Shown here piece after piece: positions 1 to 11,439 of a stretch of DNA of 64,000 nt (position 1 is the first letter of the stretch; each line of letters begins with the position of its first letter). The stretch lies in contig ML978214.1 in NCBI GenBank assembly GCA_010015745.1, positions 142,001 to 206,000 on the forward strand, in the 5' to 3' direction. Below the pieces are notes generated by a model, which worked only from the letters and a program-made list of their open reading frames with translations, was not told the origin of the DNA and did no database searches. This DNA is from Setomelanomma holmii. Lineage: Eukaryota; Ascomycota; Dothideomycetes; Pleosporales; Phaeosphaeriaceae. Made by a program: the position numbers and the translations under genes.

Positions 1-291
1 GATGCCCCAGGTGATGTCCGCCTTGGTCTTGCCAAACGACTCAGCGAGATTCTCCACCGTCAAAGAGACAGTGAAGAAGTCGAAAGCATCCCATGACCAC
101 GCAAAGAACGCGACCAGGAAGAAAAGCCATTGCTGCAGATTCAACATGCGCAACAGCGTAATCGGATTCGGCACCTTATCCTTCGCCGGCTTCAGCGTGG
201 TAAGGCGCGTCGCAGCATAACGACCCGCGGATATTTTCTCGTCGTACTGAATATTCTCGCGCCGCGAGACGGTATCTTTTTCGGGGTCCAT
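1..291 (-). CDS. Jen1-like MFS monocarboxylate transporter, N-terminal part (cut by window edge)
   Basis: The reverse strand is open from an ATG at 291 to the window edge, giving 97 residues with no stop. A hydrophilic N-terminus of about 55 residues leads into a first membrane segment containing WSWDAFDFFTVSLTV (about residues 66-80). This is the hallmark of the Jen1 family of fungal lactate, pyruvate and acetate proton symporters in the plasma membrane. The following KTKADITWGI fits the first loop of that family. Everything after the first membrane helix lies outside the window. The family call rests on the WDAFDFF motif. Substrate preference cannot be judged. Confidence 0.82.
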   Translation of the reverse strand, partial: MDPEKDTVSRRENIQYDEKISAGRYAATRLTTLKPAKDKVPNPITLLRMLNLQQWLFFLVAFFAWSWDAFDFFTVSLTVENLAESFGKTKADITWGI

Positions 292-1200
292 AATGACAAG
301 TGGCGTGTGCCTGTTCTTCCAAAGAAAAGTTTCAAAAGGCTGGCCTCGTCCCACGGTAATGGGCTAGCTGAAGTCTCAACACAGCACGCGGGGAAACCCC
401 TCTTCTTAACCACTTGCTCAACCGCACCCAGCTCAACGCCCCAGCGATCGACCGCCCGATTTCCCCCGTGGTAACAACGACAATTGGCGTGATGACGTCC
501 CCGCAACCCCGCGTGTCAGTGCGCCCTCGAATCAGATTGCGTAGGAAGCAGTGACGGGCCAACCAATGGTGATGGCAGCGTATGGAGTTGCATGGAGAAG
601 TGGTCAATGGACAGGGGTAAGGGCGCCACTGAAGTATGCTAAGGCTTGACCAAGCCGCACAAGCGTTTCTTAGCGCGGCACACACGGCGCAAGGAAGCTT
701 TGTTAAGATGCGCCGTGAAAGGCTTGGTTGACGCAGGTTGCGTGGCTGGGAATTGATGGTGGTGTTGGACTGTAGTTTTGAGGAAATGCTTCAGGATATT
801 TTTTCTTAGCTTGAGAAGATTTCAGAAAACACTTCGCAATTTTGAACAGTCTTTCTGCCTCTTCCCACCAAAGATCGCGACCACCTCACGCTCCTCGTCC
901 GTCCACCGGCGAATCGAGCTGATACGCACACGCCAACTCTAGCGCGGCCAAAGCTTCTCCACACCTCGGGGTTACCGGGATAGCCCACAATGACGCCCAT
1001 GGGGTAGGAAACAAATCATAGTGCGTCTAGACTTCTAGACGAGGCCCCAGGTCTTGTGTCTGTCTCCGACATTTTCCAATTGTGCCTCCGAGTGGCGTTC
1101 CTAGCACGCCTAGTGCGCGTGCAGTGCGGATAGACTCGCAGAGCCTCGTGATAAAAGCCTCATGGGTGTGAGCAAATTCCGCGTCCGAGACTGTTCTGAG
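292..1200. other. Intergenic, no gene seen
   Basis: Upstream region of the Jen1-like transporter. The short open frames here have no recognisable domain and no coding-like composition. I see no RNA gene. Confidence 0.5.
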
Positions 1201-1497
1201 CAGGGATGGCCCGGGTAGTATTCAATATTCCGAATATTTCGTATGTATACGAAATATTTGAGCTACGTAAGCTGTATTCCGTATGCCAAGGCCGGAAGGT
1301 GTACTTTCCGGTGCGTATTCTGGCCCTATGCTTATATAATATCTGGGTGGGTTTAGGATGAGAGATGGTAAGGGTGTGGTAGGGGTCGCTTCTGGCCTGT
1401 GCTCATGTTCATATCCAGATTTCAATTTGTATGGTAGATCGACGTATTCGGTATATTCAACCAAGTTTCTGTGATATTCGGAATACGGCAATCCCTA
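1201..1497. mobile_element. hAT-type MITE, about 297 bp, with 8-bp target duplication
   Basis: The left end begins CAGGGATGGCC. The right end, read on the reverse strand, begins TAGGGATTGCC, so 9 of 11 bases match, and both continue into GTATTC. CAGGGATG-like termini are typical of hAT transposons. The element is flanked by GTTCTGAG (1193-1200) and GTTCCGAG (1498-1505), an 8-bp duplication with one C/T difference, which is the hAT target-site length. It has no transposase and is therefore non-autonomous. A near-perfect palindrome with 12-bp arms lies at 1233-1258. The 89-codon reverse frame inside is an incidental product of its ATTCGGAATA-like repeats. Confidence 0.75.
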
Positions 1498-1773
1498 GTT
1501 CCGAGGGACTGGTTGGACGGAGGAAGTTCCGACTTCGCGCATAGCGCCTACTGTATTTCGTGAATGCAAGCTGTAGCTAATGCACTAGCGGGCGCGGCCA
1601 CGAGATTCTCTTGTGTTTTCAAAGCATGATAATTGCCATCTTGAAATTTGTAGCGTACATGAACTTTCCTTCCATGCGCTCGTGATCTTGAACTTCGCCT
1701 AGAACGCCCGAAGTGATGAATGCAAGAGCTAATGCGAACGCTAAATGCTCATATCAAATGCGTACACACTTTT
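1498..1773. other. Intergenic, 3' side of the SulP gene
   Basis: Contains the right-hand target duplication (1498-1505) of the MITE. I see nothing else. Confidence 0.4.
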
Positions 1774-4383
1774 TTAGGCCATGCCACTTGAGACTGCTCG
1801 AGAACTACCAGCCTCGCTGTCCCATTCTTCTGTCAATCGCTCCAATTCTGTCATCCTCAGGGCCTCTTCGACACTATTGACAAAGTGCCTGGAACCGCCA
1901 CACATTTCAATGATTCCACTTTTATCGAACAGTTGATATACAGAGCTTCGTTCGCTTGGCACCCTGCAGAAGAATACGCGGACATCACGCTTCCTGTACG
2001 AGTCCACAATCTCTGCTAGCACCTGTGCACCTGCGCCATCGAGTGAGGTGACACCGTGTACATCGAATATGATGTTCTTGTTGTGTTCTGCGCGACGAAC
2101 ACGGGGAAGAGCGGGATGCGCCTTGCCAGTGCCATGGTCCTCGAGCCGACGAAGACGAGTTTTGAGATTGCCAGTGTTGGCGAATGTGAGCGGCTCCGGA
2201 ATCTTGACGATGAGACATCCTTCGATAAATTCTACGCTGTCGGGGTCGTGCTCGGCGTTGGAAAATTGATTCGTTGTGCCAGGAACACGACCCAAGATCT
2301 GAATACGTGGGCGGACTGAGTGGCGGATCAGGCGTAAGATGGAGAGACCGATACCGACACCAATGCCGCGCTTCAGATCCCAGATGATGGTGATGAAGAA
2401 AATCAATCCCATGAGGGTGAGCTCTGACCAGCCTCGAATCCGCCAGAAGAACTTGATATCATGCGGTGCTTCTTCGACGAGGGAGTATGCAACGACCGAG
2501 ACCATGGCACATAGCACACCTTTCGGTAGGTAGTAGAAGTACGGCAGCATGAAGACGGTACAAAGGATCGTGATGAGAGACAGAAAGATGGAGCTCATGG
2601 GAGTCAGCCCACCTGTCGATGCATTGACTTTGGAGCGGCCATAACCTCCAAATGCTGGTAGAGCCATGAACAAGCCGCCAGTGATGTTTGCCGTTCCGAG
2701 TGCAATGAGCTCACGGTTCGCGCTGATAGGCATCGTGACGCCGTCTTTGTTGGGATCACCACCTCCGAGACTTTTCCCTGCTACCGAAGACTCGAAGAAG
2801 CCAAGCAGAGCGATGATCAGAGCGGTATTGATGGCATCCGAGGCATACTTTAGGTGTGATGTCTCAAAAGGAAAGTGAACAGCGAAGATTCTACCACCAC
2901 TCGAGTTGACGTTGCCCAGGACAGCCAAGCCATGCTCATCGAGTCGGTATCTCCAGGTGAGGATGGCAGAAAAGACCACTACAACGAATCGGTCAGGAAT
3001 GTAGGCAACGGAGGGGTACCGTGGCTGTAAGCGCTTCTTGAACTCTCTGCAGCCAAGTTAGCCATAGTCAAAATAAATCTAATATGCATTCACAACATAC
3101 CTGAAGAACATGATCACACCGAAAGCCGTGAAGGACATGGCGCAGGTCAGCCCGTGAGCCTTTCCGATGTTGCGAAACAAGAAAACCACCTTGTCGAGAC
3201 AGCTTCCATGGGAGACTTGGTCAGCCGCCAGCCTTGCGAGGCCCATCTCTGGGATGAGCTGATCAACCAAGATGACAACACCAATGGCGCTGATGAAGCC
3301 TCGCAGAAAAGGCCGGCTCAGGACATTATCCAAGAAGCCGAGTCTGAAGAGGCCCGCAACTAGGATGAAAGCGCCCGCAAGACATGTCACGATGCCAGCA
3401 ATCTCAGCGTTCCGTCTTCCGTCATCATCCCCGGTTGTGCCCTTCTTGATGTTCTCCCGTACAATCTCGCCCACAAGCAGCGACCCTGGCGCTTCTGGCC
3501 CTACTATCATCTGGGGACAGGTGCCCAACATGGCGTATATCAAAGGGTTGAGGGCGAAGCTGTAGAGGCCGTGGACTGGAGGGACATGCGCGAGGTTCGA
3601 TGCATACGAAAGGGCCATGGGGATGTAGAAGGACGCCATGGTGATGGCGGCGACGAGATCCCCTTTGAGGTATCGTAGCTTGTACTGTTGCGTCCAGTTG
3701 AGTATGGGAATGTAATACTGGAGGTACATCATCCGCTGGTTCTTGACGCCGTGGCGCTCAGCAAGCCACTTGGTGGTGCTCATCTTCTTGCCATTACCAC
3801 TGCCTGCAACGCTGTCCGCAAAGGCATCCCCAAGCAGCGCATGAGCAGCGTCCGGCGCCTCGCCTTCTGCAGTTTCGGTAATGCCTGGATAGGTCCCTCC
3901 AAAGCTGTTGTCTGAGTGTATACTGCCCGCAAAGCTCCCATAATTGCGGTGTACTCCTGGCCGTGGTGATGTAGAGCCATGAGTGCAATTGGCATCTCCA
4001 CACCCAGACGACGCGTCCCAGTTCTGGTGGTTCAGCAATCGTGTGCGCACTGTAGGCTCGAGGTCGATCTCTATAATGCCACCCGGCTGTGGAGCGACGT
4101 TCTCATTGATTGGGTGAGCGGAGGCGCCATCGGTCGCGGGCCGTATCCCGTCGGTAGAGAATTCCAGATCGTGCGGTGCATTGCTCAAGGGCTCTTCATC
4201 GTAGTAGCGGTGGGCATGCATCGTCTCTTCCGGCGAGCTCGAGCGGTCTGAGGGCACATGGGCCTGTCGCAGCTGTGAAGGCGTGGCAGGCTGGTGTGCG
4301 TGTCGGATGCTACCGCTAGACGACTCGCGCGAATGTGATGCCCGTGAGGGGCTGTCGTCGGCGGTGATTCTTTTGGGCGCCAT
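1774..4383 (-). CDS. SulP family permease with STAS domain, vacuolar Vsb1/YGR125W type
   Basis: Two exons, 4383-3101 and 3046-1774, separated by a 54-nt intron (GTATGT donor, GCTAAC branch, CTGCAG acceptor), encode 851 residues. About 230 hydrophilic Ser/Asp-rich residues precede the permease core. The core starts near YKLRYLKGDLVAAITMAS and contains the family signature region FYIPMALSYASNLAHVPP and many membrane segments. A C-terminal STAS domain includes IIFDVHGVTSLDGAGAQVL. The long N-terminal extension and the LNWTQQYKL lead-in fit the fungal YGR125W/Vsb1 branch, which acts at the vacuole in amino acid storage, rather than plasma-membrane sulfate permeases. That branch assignment is inference. 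An upstream in-frame ATG at 4494 would add 37 residues. I prefer 4383 because the extra residues are Cys/Arg-rich and look non-coding. Confidence 0.88.
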
Positions 4384-5025
4384 GCTGGCCGACGTCACGC
4401 TGTGTGACTGGCAATATTTATCAGCCGTATTTGGGTTGGCCGGGTTTCTTCTTTCTCGAGTACAGGCACAAGGAGGTCGTGATCGCTGCGGCATACATCA
4501 CGTCCACCGTCGCGGCAGAGACTGGAGCAAAGGCGCGGGCATGAGGCTGCTTCGAGTCGCCGGCTTCTGAGGATGCCCTAGCTAATAATGCAACGCCCAT
4601 CCGTGACCAGAGAGCGTCCACTCAAGGTCATTCCGCTGCCGCACGTGCCCTGCCCCACAGTTCGATCCTTCGAGATGCCTGGAGAATGTGCGAAAAGGAA
4701 AAAAAGGGTTTGGCGACGTCATCGAGCAGTTACCAGGCGTTGCAGCCCTCCCTCCAGCTCTCATCAGCTCAGGGCTCTCTGTGGCTGGGTGCAGCCGCGT
4801 CGGAACGGTCCTGCAGTAGCGCCGCTCTCGGAGTGCTCGCTCAATGATGCCACACCGCCTCGGCAGAAAAAGCTGCCATGGAGTCATTGCGGGCTTTGCG
4901 ATGCTCCGCGCCAGAACGTACTCCACACTCCGATCTGATCTCCGACTATCTCGTATAAAGCGTCAGGCGAACAGCTGCAGCTTCACAAATAGCAATTGAC
5001 CGCTGCCAACCTCAGTATACCCACC
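4384..5025. promoter_or_regulatory. Divergent promoter region between the SulP permease and LYS1
   Basis: The 642 bp separate two start codons pointing away from each other, so both promoters must lie here. It includes a CRE-like GACGTCAT (4715-4722), the CpcA/Gcn4-like site listed separately, and a pyrimidine/purine-rich stretch near 4700. No protein-coding frame is supported here except the possible N-terminal extension of the permease. Confidence 0.5.
4881..4887 (-). promoter_or_regulatory. Candidate CpcA/Gcn4 site upstream of LYS1
   Basis: GAGTCAT reads ATGACTC on the reverse strand, the core of the Gcn4/CPC1 general amino acid control site. It lies about 140 bp upstream of the LYS1 start. 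Lysine genes are established targets of this pathway in fungi. A 7-bp match can occur by chance, so this is only a candidate. Confidence 0.35.
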
Positions 5026-6237
5026 ATGGCCGTCCCGACGCTCCACGCGCGTGCTGAAGCGAAGCCGCTCGAACATCGCTCGTGTCTCACACCCACCACC
5101 GTGAAGAAGCTGCTTGACGCTGGCTATCCCGTACTGGTTGAGCGCAGTCCCAAGGATGCCAACTATGCCCGTATCTTCAAGGATCAAGAATTCGAGCAGG
5201 CAGGCGCGACTCTAATCGAAGAAGGCGCATACAAGACAGCGCCCAAGGACCGAGTCATTATCGGACTGAAGGAGCTGCCCGAGGACGAGTTTCCATTGGA
5301 GCACACGTTTGTGCACTTTGCGCATTGCTACAAGCAGCAGGGCGGCTGGGAGAAGGTCCTCGCCAGGTTCCCTCGCGGTGGAGGCACACTCTACGATCTC
5401 GAGTTCCTCCAGGACACAACCGGCAGGCGCGTTGCGGCATTTGGCTACCACGCTGGCTTCGTTGGTGCTGCTCTTGCCATCAAGGTATGACTAGCAAAGC
5501 ACGACACGAGACTACACTGACATGCTTCGCAGACTTGGGCATGGCAGCTCACGCACCCCAACGGCGAGCCGCTTCCTGGCGTCGAGACATTCACTGACGG
5601 ACGTGGATACTACAACAACGAGAGCGAGCTGATCGCACAGCTCAAGGAGGACGTTGCAGCTGGCGAGAAGGTTGCAGGCCACAAGCCGACCAGCTTGGTC
5701 CTGGGCGCTCTTGGACGCTGCGGCTCCGGCGCTGTCGACCTGCTGGAGAAGATTGGCTGCTCAGAGATCAAGAAGTGGGATCTGCCTGAGACCAAGGAGC
5801 GCGATGGCCCCTACCCCGAGATCATCGAGTCGGACATCTTTGTCAACTGCATCTACCTTTCCAAGCCTATCCCGCCTTTCCTTAACAAGGAGAGCCTGAA
5901 GACGCCGAGTCGCAGGCTCAGCGTCATTTGCGATGTGAGCTGCGATACAACGAATCCCCACAATCCCATCCCGGTGTACGACATCAACACAACCTTCGAC
6001 AAGCCCACTGTCGGCGTCACTGTTGAAGGCGATGGCCCTCGCTTGTCTGTCATCTCCATCGACCACCTGCCATCTGCGCTACCTCGCGAGTCATCAGAGG
6101 CGTTCAGCAACGCCCTTCTGCCCAGCCTGATGGCTCTCAAAGATCGTGCGACTGCGCCAGTATGGCAGGGCGCCGAGAAGCTCTTCCATGAAAAGGTTGA
6201 GACTCTTCCCGGCGGTGTTCCCAGGAAAGAAGTTTAG
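5026..6237 (+). CDS. LYS1: Saccharopine dehydrogenase (NAD+, L-lysine-forming)
   Basis: Exons 5026-5484 and 5533-6237 flank a 48-nt intron (GTATGA donor, CGCAG acceptor) and encode 387 residues, close to the roughly 370 of yeast Lys1. The enzyme catalyses the last step of the alpha-aminoadipate route, oxidising saccharopine to lysine and 2-oxoglutarate. The N-terminal part has RAEAKPLEHRSCLTP and the FVHFAHCYK motif. The second exon has the nucleotide-binding LVLGALGRCGSGAVDLL. The C-terminal half has ICDVSCDTTNPHNP and ISIDHLPSALPRESSEAFS, all characteristic of Lys1. The start has a good context (CCCACCATGG). The protein ends in KEV, so it lacks an obvious C-terminal peroxisomal signal. Confidence 0.96.
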
Positions 6238-6895
6238 ACCCGTCTCGAGATGAGCGTGGCACGATAGACAAAAGGCCCCCTTAATACCGTTGATATAGCT
6301 TGCACAGAAATATACCCAGCTTCGAGAAGACATGCTCGGACCGTCTCTTTCGTATTGTTGACGTTGGCTGCTTTGACCGATTCTGCGGCGTGCGGCTAGC
6401 TGGAGGTTTGAGAAGTGCAAGATATTGTCTCTTAAGCTTACATATCCAATGATTAAGGCGCCATTCGATGCGTGTCCACCACGCGTACGACCTGCCTACA
6501 GTGCAGCTGTTTTCGACTCTCGCGATGCCGTAAGCACAATACAATTCGATTGCCGCAATTACAAGAACAGGGCCCTTACTTACGCGGATTTATTCTGTAT
6601 GATTGAGCTTCTATCCAAACCAGGATACGCAGCATCATCGAGCCCCGGCGACATGGGATCACGGAATACGAGGCGGTCTGGTATGCCTAGGGCAATCCAA
6701 GCTATTCGCGTGTCACGACGCCCTGCAGGCGACACGGTATGTATAACTTGCTTTCATGTACTCAGGGAGTTTCAGATTAGCTGCAAGCCCTGGCAAGTGC
6801 GGCCTCGCTTCTCGGTGACCTATGCTGCGCCACAATGCAGCCAGCCTTTGTCAAGCCGAATGCAATACAGTTCATGCAAGACTTGAGCCAGAACT
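6238..6895. other. Intergenic, no gene seen
   Basis: Lies between LYS1 and the HET relic. A 153-codon open frame (6425-6886) has no domain, no sensible neighbours and unusual composition. I do not call it a gene. Confidence 0.4.
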
Positions 6896-9360
6896 ATGAG
6901 CGGTCTCGCGAGCACAGTAGCGAAGAGCACGGCGATCGAAAAGCAGAATCCGTACATCTATGCGCCACATCAGCACCCTACATCATTTCGACTTTTTGAG
7001 CTCCTTCCTACTATCGCCGAGAAACCCTTGTTAGACAAAGTGTATCAAGTGCACCAGGAACCATATCCGCATTATGCCATCCCTGCGCCTACAGATGTTT
7101 CCTCAACCTTGGATCCTTTGGCGTCACAGAAGGAATCCACCGTCTGTTGCGTTGCCCGAAACACGACATGTGAGCCTCCATGTTTGTCTGGATCGATAGT
7201 GTCTGTATAGATTAGTCCTGCCAGCGCGAAATAGGCCACTACGTCGCAAAACTGGGCCGAATATATCGAGATTCGCGGTACAAGGTTGTATGGGACGGGA
7301 ATCCAGCTCTTTACCAGACCGTTCGACAATCCTACGCGAGGATACCTAACCCTGCATCTGATCTTCTGAGAATCAAGCTCCTGTCATTACTAAGGAGCAG
7401 GCAATACGAATACAAGCCGCTGGCGACTGCAGATTCGATTCGTGTCTTACAGCTACTGCCAAGATCGGACGAGCTATTCTCGTGTAGATGAATTGAAGTG
7501 CGGGGATGCAAGGCGTCTTATGAGGCACGTTCCTACGCGTAGGGTCCTCCGGACTTTTCAGAGGTTCTTTACGAAACTGACACGGGTACCACTATTCGTG
7601 TGACGAAAACCCTTCACCGCGCACTTCGGCGAATCCAGCTCCTAAAACGGCATCACAAGCTGTGGATCGATGCTGTTTGTATCGACCGAGGAAACATACG
7701 AGAGAGAAGTCACCAGTCAAGAGCATGGCGAACATTTACCGAAATGTACACAGAGTACTGGTGTGGCTTGGTCTAGAGGACTCTGCTTCTGCTCTTGCGG
7801 ACATCCGCATCGTGAGGGATAGCTACCAACACATGAACGAGCCGATCAGTTTGTCGGAGGCGCACGAAGGTTACGAAAGCGATGACCCTGACTACATAGA
7901 TGTAGCTGGGGAAAGGCAAAGACGCATATCGGATTTCTTGAAACACTTATGCAAGTGCGATCTGGTAGCGCTCAGTGCCTTCTTCGGGGAATCTTGGTTC
8001 CGTAGAGTTTGGGTGGTCCAAGAGCTCAAGCTGGCATAAAGGACTAATCTGTTCGCTGGAAACCAAACCATCTCGCTCGACATATTCGAATCATGCATAG
8101 ATGCTTTGCTCACCCGCACACACTTGCTTTTGGCCCGTTCCAAATCCATTGCTAACAGTCAAGAGTTGCGCGATCAATCGCTATGGGATCTTAAGTCTGT
8201 CAAAGAGATGATACTATGTCGTCGCGGGCGTCAAGAGCTGCGCAAGAAGACACTCTATGCCTGTTGTCGACTGCTGATAGATCGACATTGTCGAGACGAG
8301 CGCGACAAGGTCTGCGCTCCGCTTGGTCTTACGAAGAATAATCTGGTAATTATTCCTGATTACGGACTCACTATGGCTGAGGTTCGCCTCGAGTGGACAA
8401 GGAAGAGTCTACTTGCCGGGGATATTTCCATTCTCCACCACGCCGAAACCCACATGTAGACTCCGCAACAAGCAAGTCAATCCGGCTTGAACTTCGACCA
8501 CACCTTATATCTGATCATGGCACAGACTATGTATGTAGAAGATAAAGGTATAGCTCTACTTGTTTTGGATAGGTGCACGGAGCTGATATAGGTGCTTCCT
8601 GGTATTGGCCTAGCAATATACGCTAAGTGCACTGACAATGGTCCGAGTTCAAGCCGACTTGACTTGCTTGTTGCGGAGTCTGCCCACATGTGCGATGGGC
8701 TGGGAGAAGAGTCGCCATCCTTTCTGCCTCTTCTCTCGAGCCAGCCTAGCTCATGCCGATCCATGCCGTTAGGCGGTACAAATGCGTTTCTCTACAGCGT
8801 GGGAACTTCGCGTCTTTTCGCCACCAAGTCGTCGGTATCGAAATTGATTAGCTTGCGTGGTGTCCTCATCGACTATGTCCATCACACCAACAGCTTCAAG
8901 AAAGCGATGAGTGATCTCACTGTAGGACTTGGGTCGCCTTTCAAGGATCAGCTCTACCTGGGCTCTCAGAATTGCGAAGCACTGAACGGCTCAGCTTCTT
9001 CCACTGCATTCAAAGAAGCCTTCTGGCGGACGATGAATTTGGACTTTCGCACGAGGCGCATTGGTACACCTCAGCAAGCATCAAGAGTTGATTTACGTTT
9101 CCTGGATCATGCACACCGGACCAACATCGCGCATTCGTTCAAGAAGTGCACGTATTTCAAGACTGAGAAGGGATATATGGGCATGGGTCCAGAATGGACT
9201 ATGGCTGGAGATAGCCTTGTCATTTTTTATGGCGCCGAAACTCTTTTTGTTCTGCGTAAACGGGAGATGAATGAGGGCCATTCGCTTGGAAACTTCTCGG
9301 CGACTGCTATGTCGATGGCTGGATGGAGGGTGTTTACAATTGCCACCGCGTGATCAATGA
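6896..9360 (+). pseudogene. HET-domain (heterokaryon incompatibility) pseudogene
   Basis: A HET-type start (PYIYAPHQHPTSFRLFELLP) lies in one frame near 6950. HET core motifs follow near 7660 (LWIDAVCID), 7725 (MANIYRNVHRVLVWLG) and 8000 (FFGESWFRRVWVVQELKLA). Reading them as one protein requires a one-base correction near 7715. In the main frame there are stops at 8037 (TAA), 8457 (TAG) and 8589 (TAG). Near 9295 the typical HET ending (DCYVDGWMEG) continues in another frame. The gene is therefore dead. In the living family these cytosolic proteins trigger cell death after fusion of unlike hyphae. The boundary at the 5' end is approximate. Confidence 0.8.
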
Positions 9361-9893
9361 ATTTGGAGCCAAATCACTGCGCAACCCGCCAGCCAACCAC
9401 CGCCGTGGAGACGTAGCAGATACTTTCAAGAATAGCAAGGGCCTGAAGAGTGAGTACTTCACCCTTTGCTGAGCAATAGGTACGTGACGTCCTGCCGAAT
9501 GAAGAACGTTTGGGAGAGTTCGGATTCCTCTCTTTGCATGCATGGTCGGCAAGCATTACCAATAACAGGACACCCAGCATATCGACCCCGGGTCGGAACG
9601 CTCCCGCGCCCGCACTCTTCCACCTCCACGAGCCTTTACCACGATGCAGTTTAAGCGTGGAACTATGCGTAGCTGCGATTGTTTGCCACCAGACTTGGCT
9701 GTGCGATTTCACCTACGCCATCCGCATAAGACTGATGGCATGAATGCGAACTCTTACAATTGAGAGACCGCATCGACGTCTATTCGAAGACTACGTGCGG
9801 TTTATTGACAACCGGGTGTATAAACCCAAAGCCAAACAACACTTCCACCTTGACACCGTCTACTCTTACCGGACAAGCAACCAAGTCCTCCGC
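9361..9893. other. Intergenic, no gene seen
   Basis: The first 60-100 bases may still be the decayed tail of the HET relic. The rest shows no supported feature. Confidence 0.4.
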
Positions 9894-10614
9894 TTATGCC
9901 TGAAACTTGAGGAAGATCCTGGTCTCATTGGCCTTCAATCCCTCTCCAGCGGGCAGCAATCGAAGGTAGAAATAGGGGTAGCCGTATGACGTGGAGCTCG
10001 CCTCATACCACTTCACACCCCAAGTCGTGGTGTTGTACCCACCAAGGTACCAGCCAGGCTGCTTCTCCTCGCCAATGTAGTGCTCGTACAGTGTTGGCTG
10101 CTCGCCATCGACCAGATAAAGCAAGCTAGCATCATACGAATAAGGAGAAAGAGCAAGAGGTGTCCATTTAGCGTTCCCTGGTGCGCCGGCCGCGTTGACA
10201 GAAGTGTCAGCCAGCGCGTTGAGTTTATCGTCCTGACACTGCAGCGCTGTGCGGGCAATTCCCTTTGTGTAACCAAGGACAAGCTACGTGCTCATTAGAT
10301 CTGGGTTGTGTTGCGATCAGCTGAAGACTCACGTATCCCCAACGCATCACCGGTCCTGTGCTGGGCGAGTAGGACAGCGAATACACCGTGCTGGGTCCAT
10401 AGTTCAGAAGATCCGGGTTCTCGCTGTCGGATACCGTAAGACTCCATGGGCCGGCAATTCCAGTGTCAGCATTATAGCCAGGGTAGGAGGCGCATCCTGC
10501 TGGAAGAGCCTTGATGGTCACGTTCGGGAGGAGCGATCTTGTGTGCAGATGTGTGAGAGGGGTCGCAAGGGAAGTCGCGATCAGAGAAACGAGAGTAAAT
10601 GTCTTAGCCAACAT
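9894..10614 (-). CDS. Secreted protein of unknown function, 223 residues
   Basis: Exons 10614-10333 and 10283-9894 flank a 49-nt intron (GTGAGT donor, CTAATG branch, CGTAG acceptor). The N-terminus MLAKTFTLVSLIATSLATPL is a clear signal peptide, probably cleaved near residue 18. The mature part is rich in Tyr, Gly and Asn. It contains only two cysteines in view (in AGCASYPG and ALQCQDD), so they may pair. YLGGYNTTTWGVKWYEASS near the end suggests a beta-rich fold. I do not recognise the family. It could be a cell-wall or effector-like protein of the kind conserved in plant-associated fungi. The start at 10614 is chosen because it directly begins the signal peptide. Confidence 0.8.
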
Positions 10615-11439
10615 GTTGAGCGCTGAACTTGAATAGTTGGATGGCGAGATGTAAAGCAAGCGAATGATGGAGAAAGAATGTGTGGTGTGGAATTACATTT
10701 GGGAGAAAGGAAAGCTTTGTACCTGTCGATCATGCTCTTCCAAAGCCCTGAGTAGTCGTTTCATTCAGGCACCCGTGTGCTCGCCGTACCTTTAATCTAA
10801 TTCGCGTCCGAGCCACGTCGCTACCTACCGCTAGACGATCTCAATCCATGTTGCTGACGGACTGCAGCCTCGAGCTTGCTTTCTTCATAGGCTTCACCGG
10901 TGAAACACGATCTTCCGCGCACAAAATTAGGAGAGCGGATATTTCGATGGATCCGCGCAAAATTGATGGGGAGGCCTGAAAATATAAATGCAAGGCTGTG
11001 ATTGGATGGCGACGTCGGAGCTAGCCATATGAAGAAAGGTTTAGGCGGGACCCTGCAACGGCCCTCATCTTAGCACAAGGCTCTCACGCCCCTTATCAAA
11101 CCTACCATATTCCCGCAGACAGTATGAACAGTCGACCTGCCCAGATCGCTTTGCCACAAGACCTGAAGTCGCATTTCGTCGTTGTTACGCTTTTGCTGGA
11201 TGACATCAAGGAAACTGACCATGGACCAGTTGCGCTTCCAGGGGCCAGCCCGCCAGGGTGCACTCCTCGAGGTGCACTGCAAGTTTCTGGTGAGCAGGAT
11301 GCAGTACGCCTTGAGGCGGGAACAGGATGGGGAGCTTCTGATCTTCTTCTTCTTGAGTAAGGTCAATACAGCAATAAGTCAATTCAAACGCGGAAGATAT
11401 TAAGATATTGTGGTCAAGCTCAATGGAAGCAATGCCCGG
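10615..11439. other. Promoter of the secreted protein and unassigned DNA
   Basis: Upstream region of the secreted-protein gene. The stretch from about 11124 may include a badly decayed N-terminal part of the neighbouring Hsp70-like relic, but I could not align it. Short open frames on both strands have no domains. Confidence 0.35.

Noticed and set aside
1222..1491. 89-codon reverse frame with repeated SEY/TEY words
   Set aside because: Lies entirely inside the MITE and arises from its ATTCGGAATA-like repeats.
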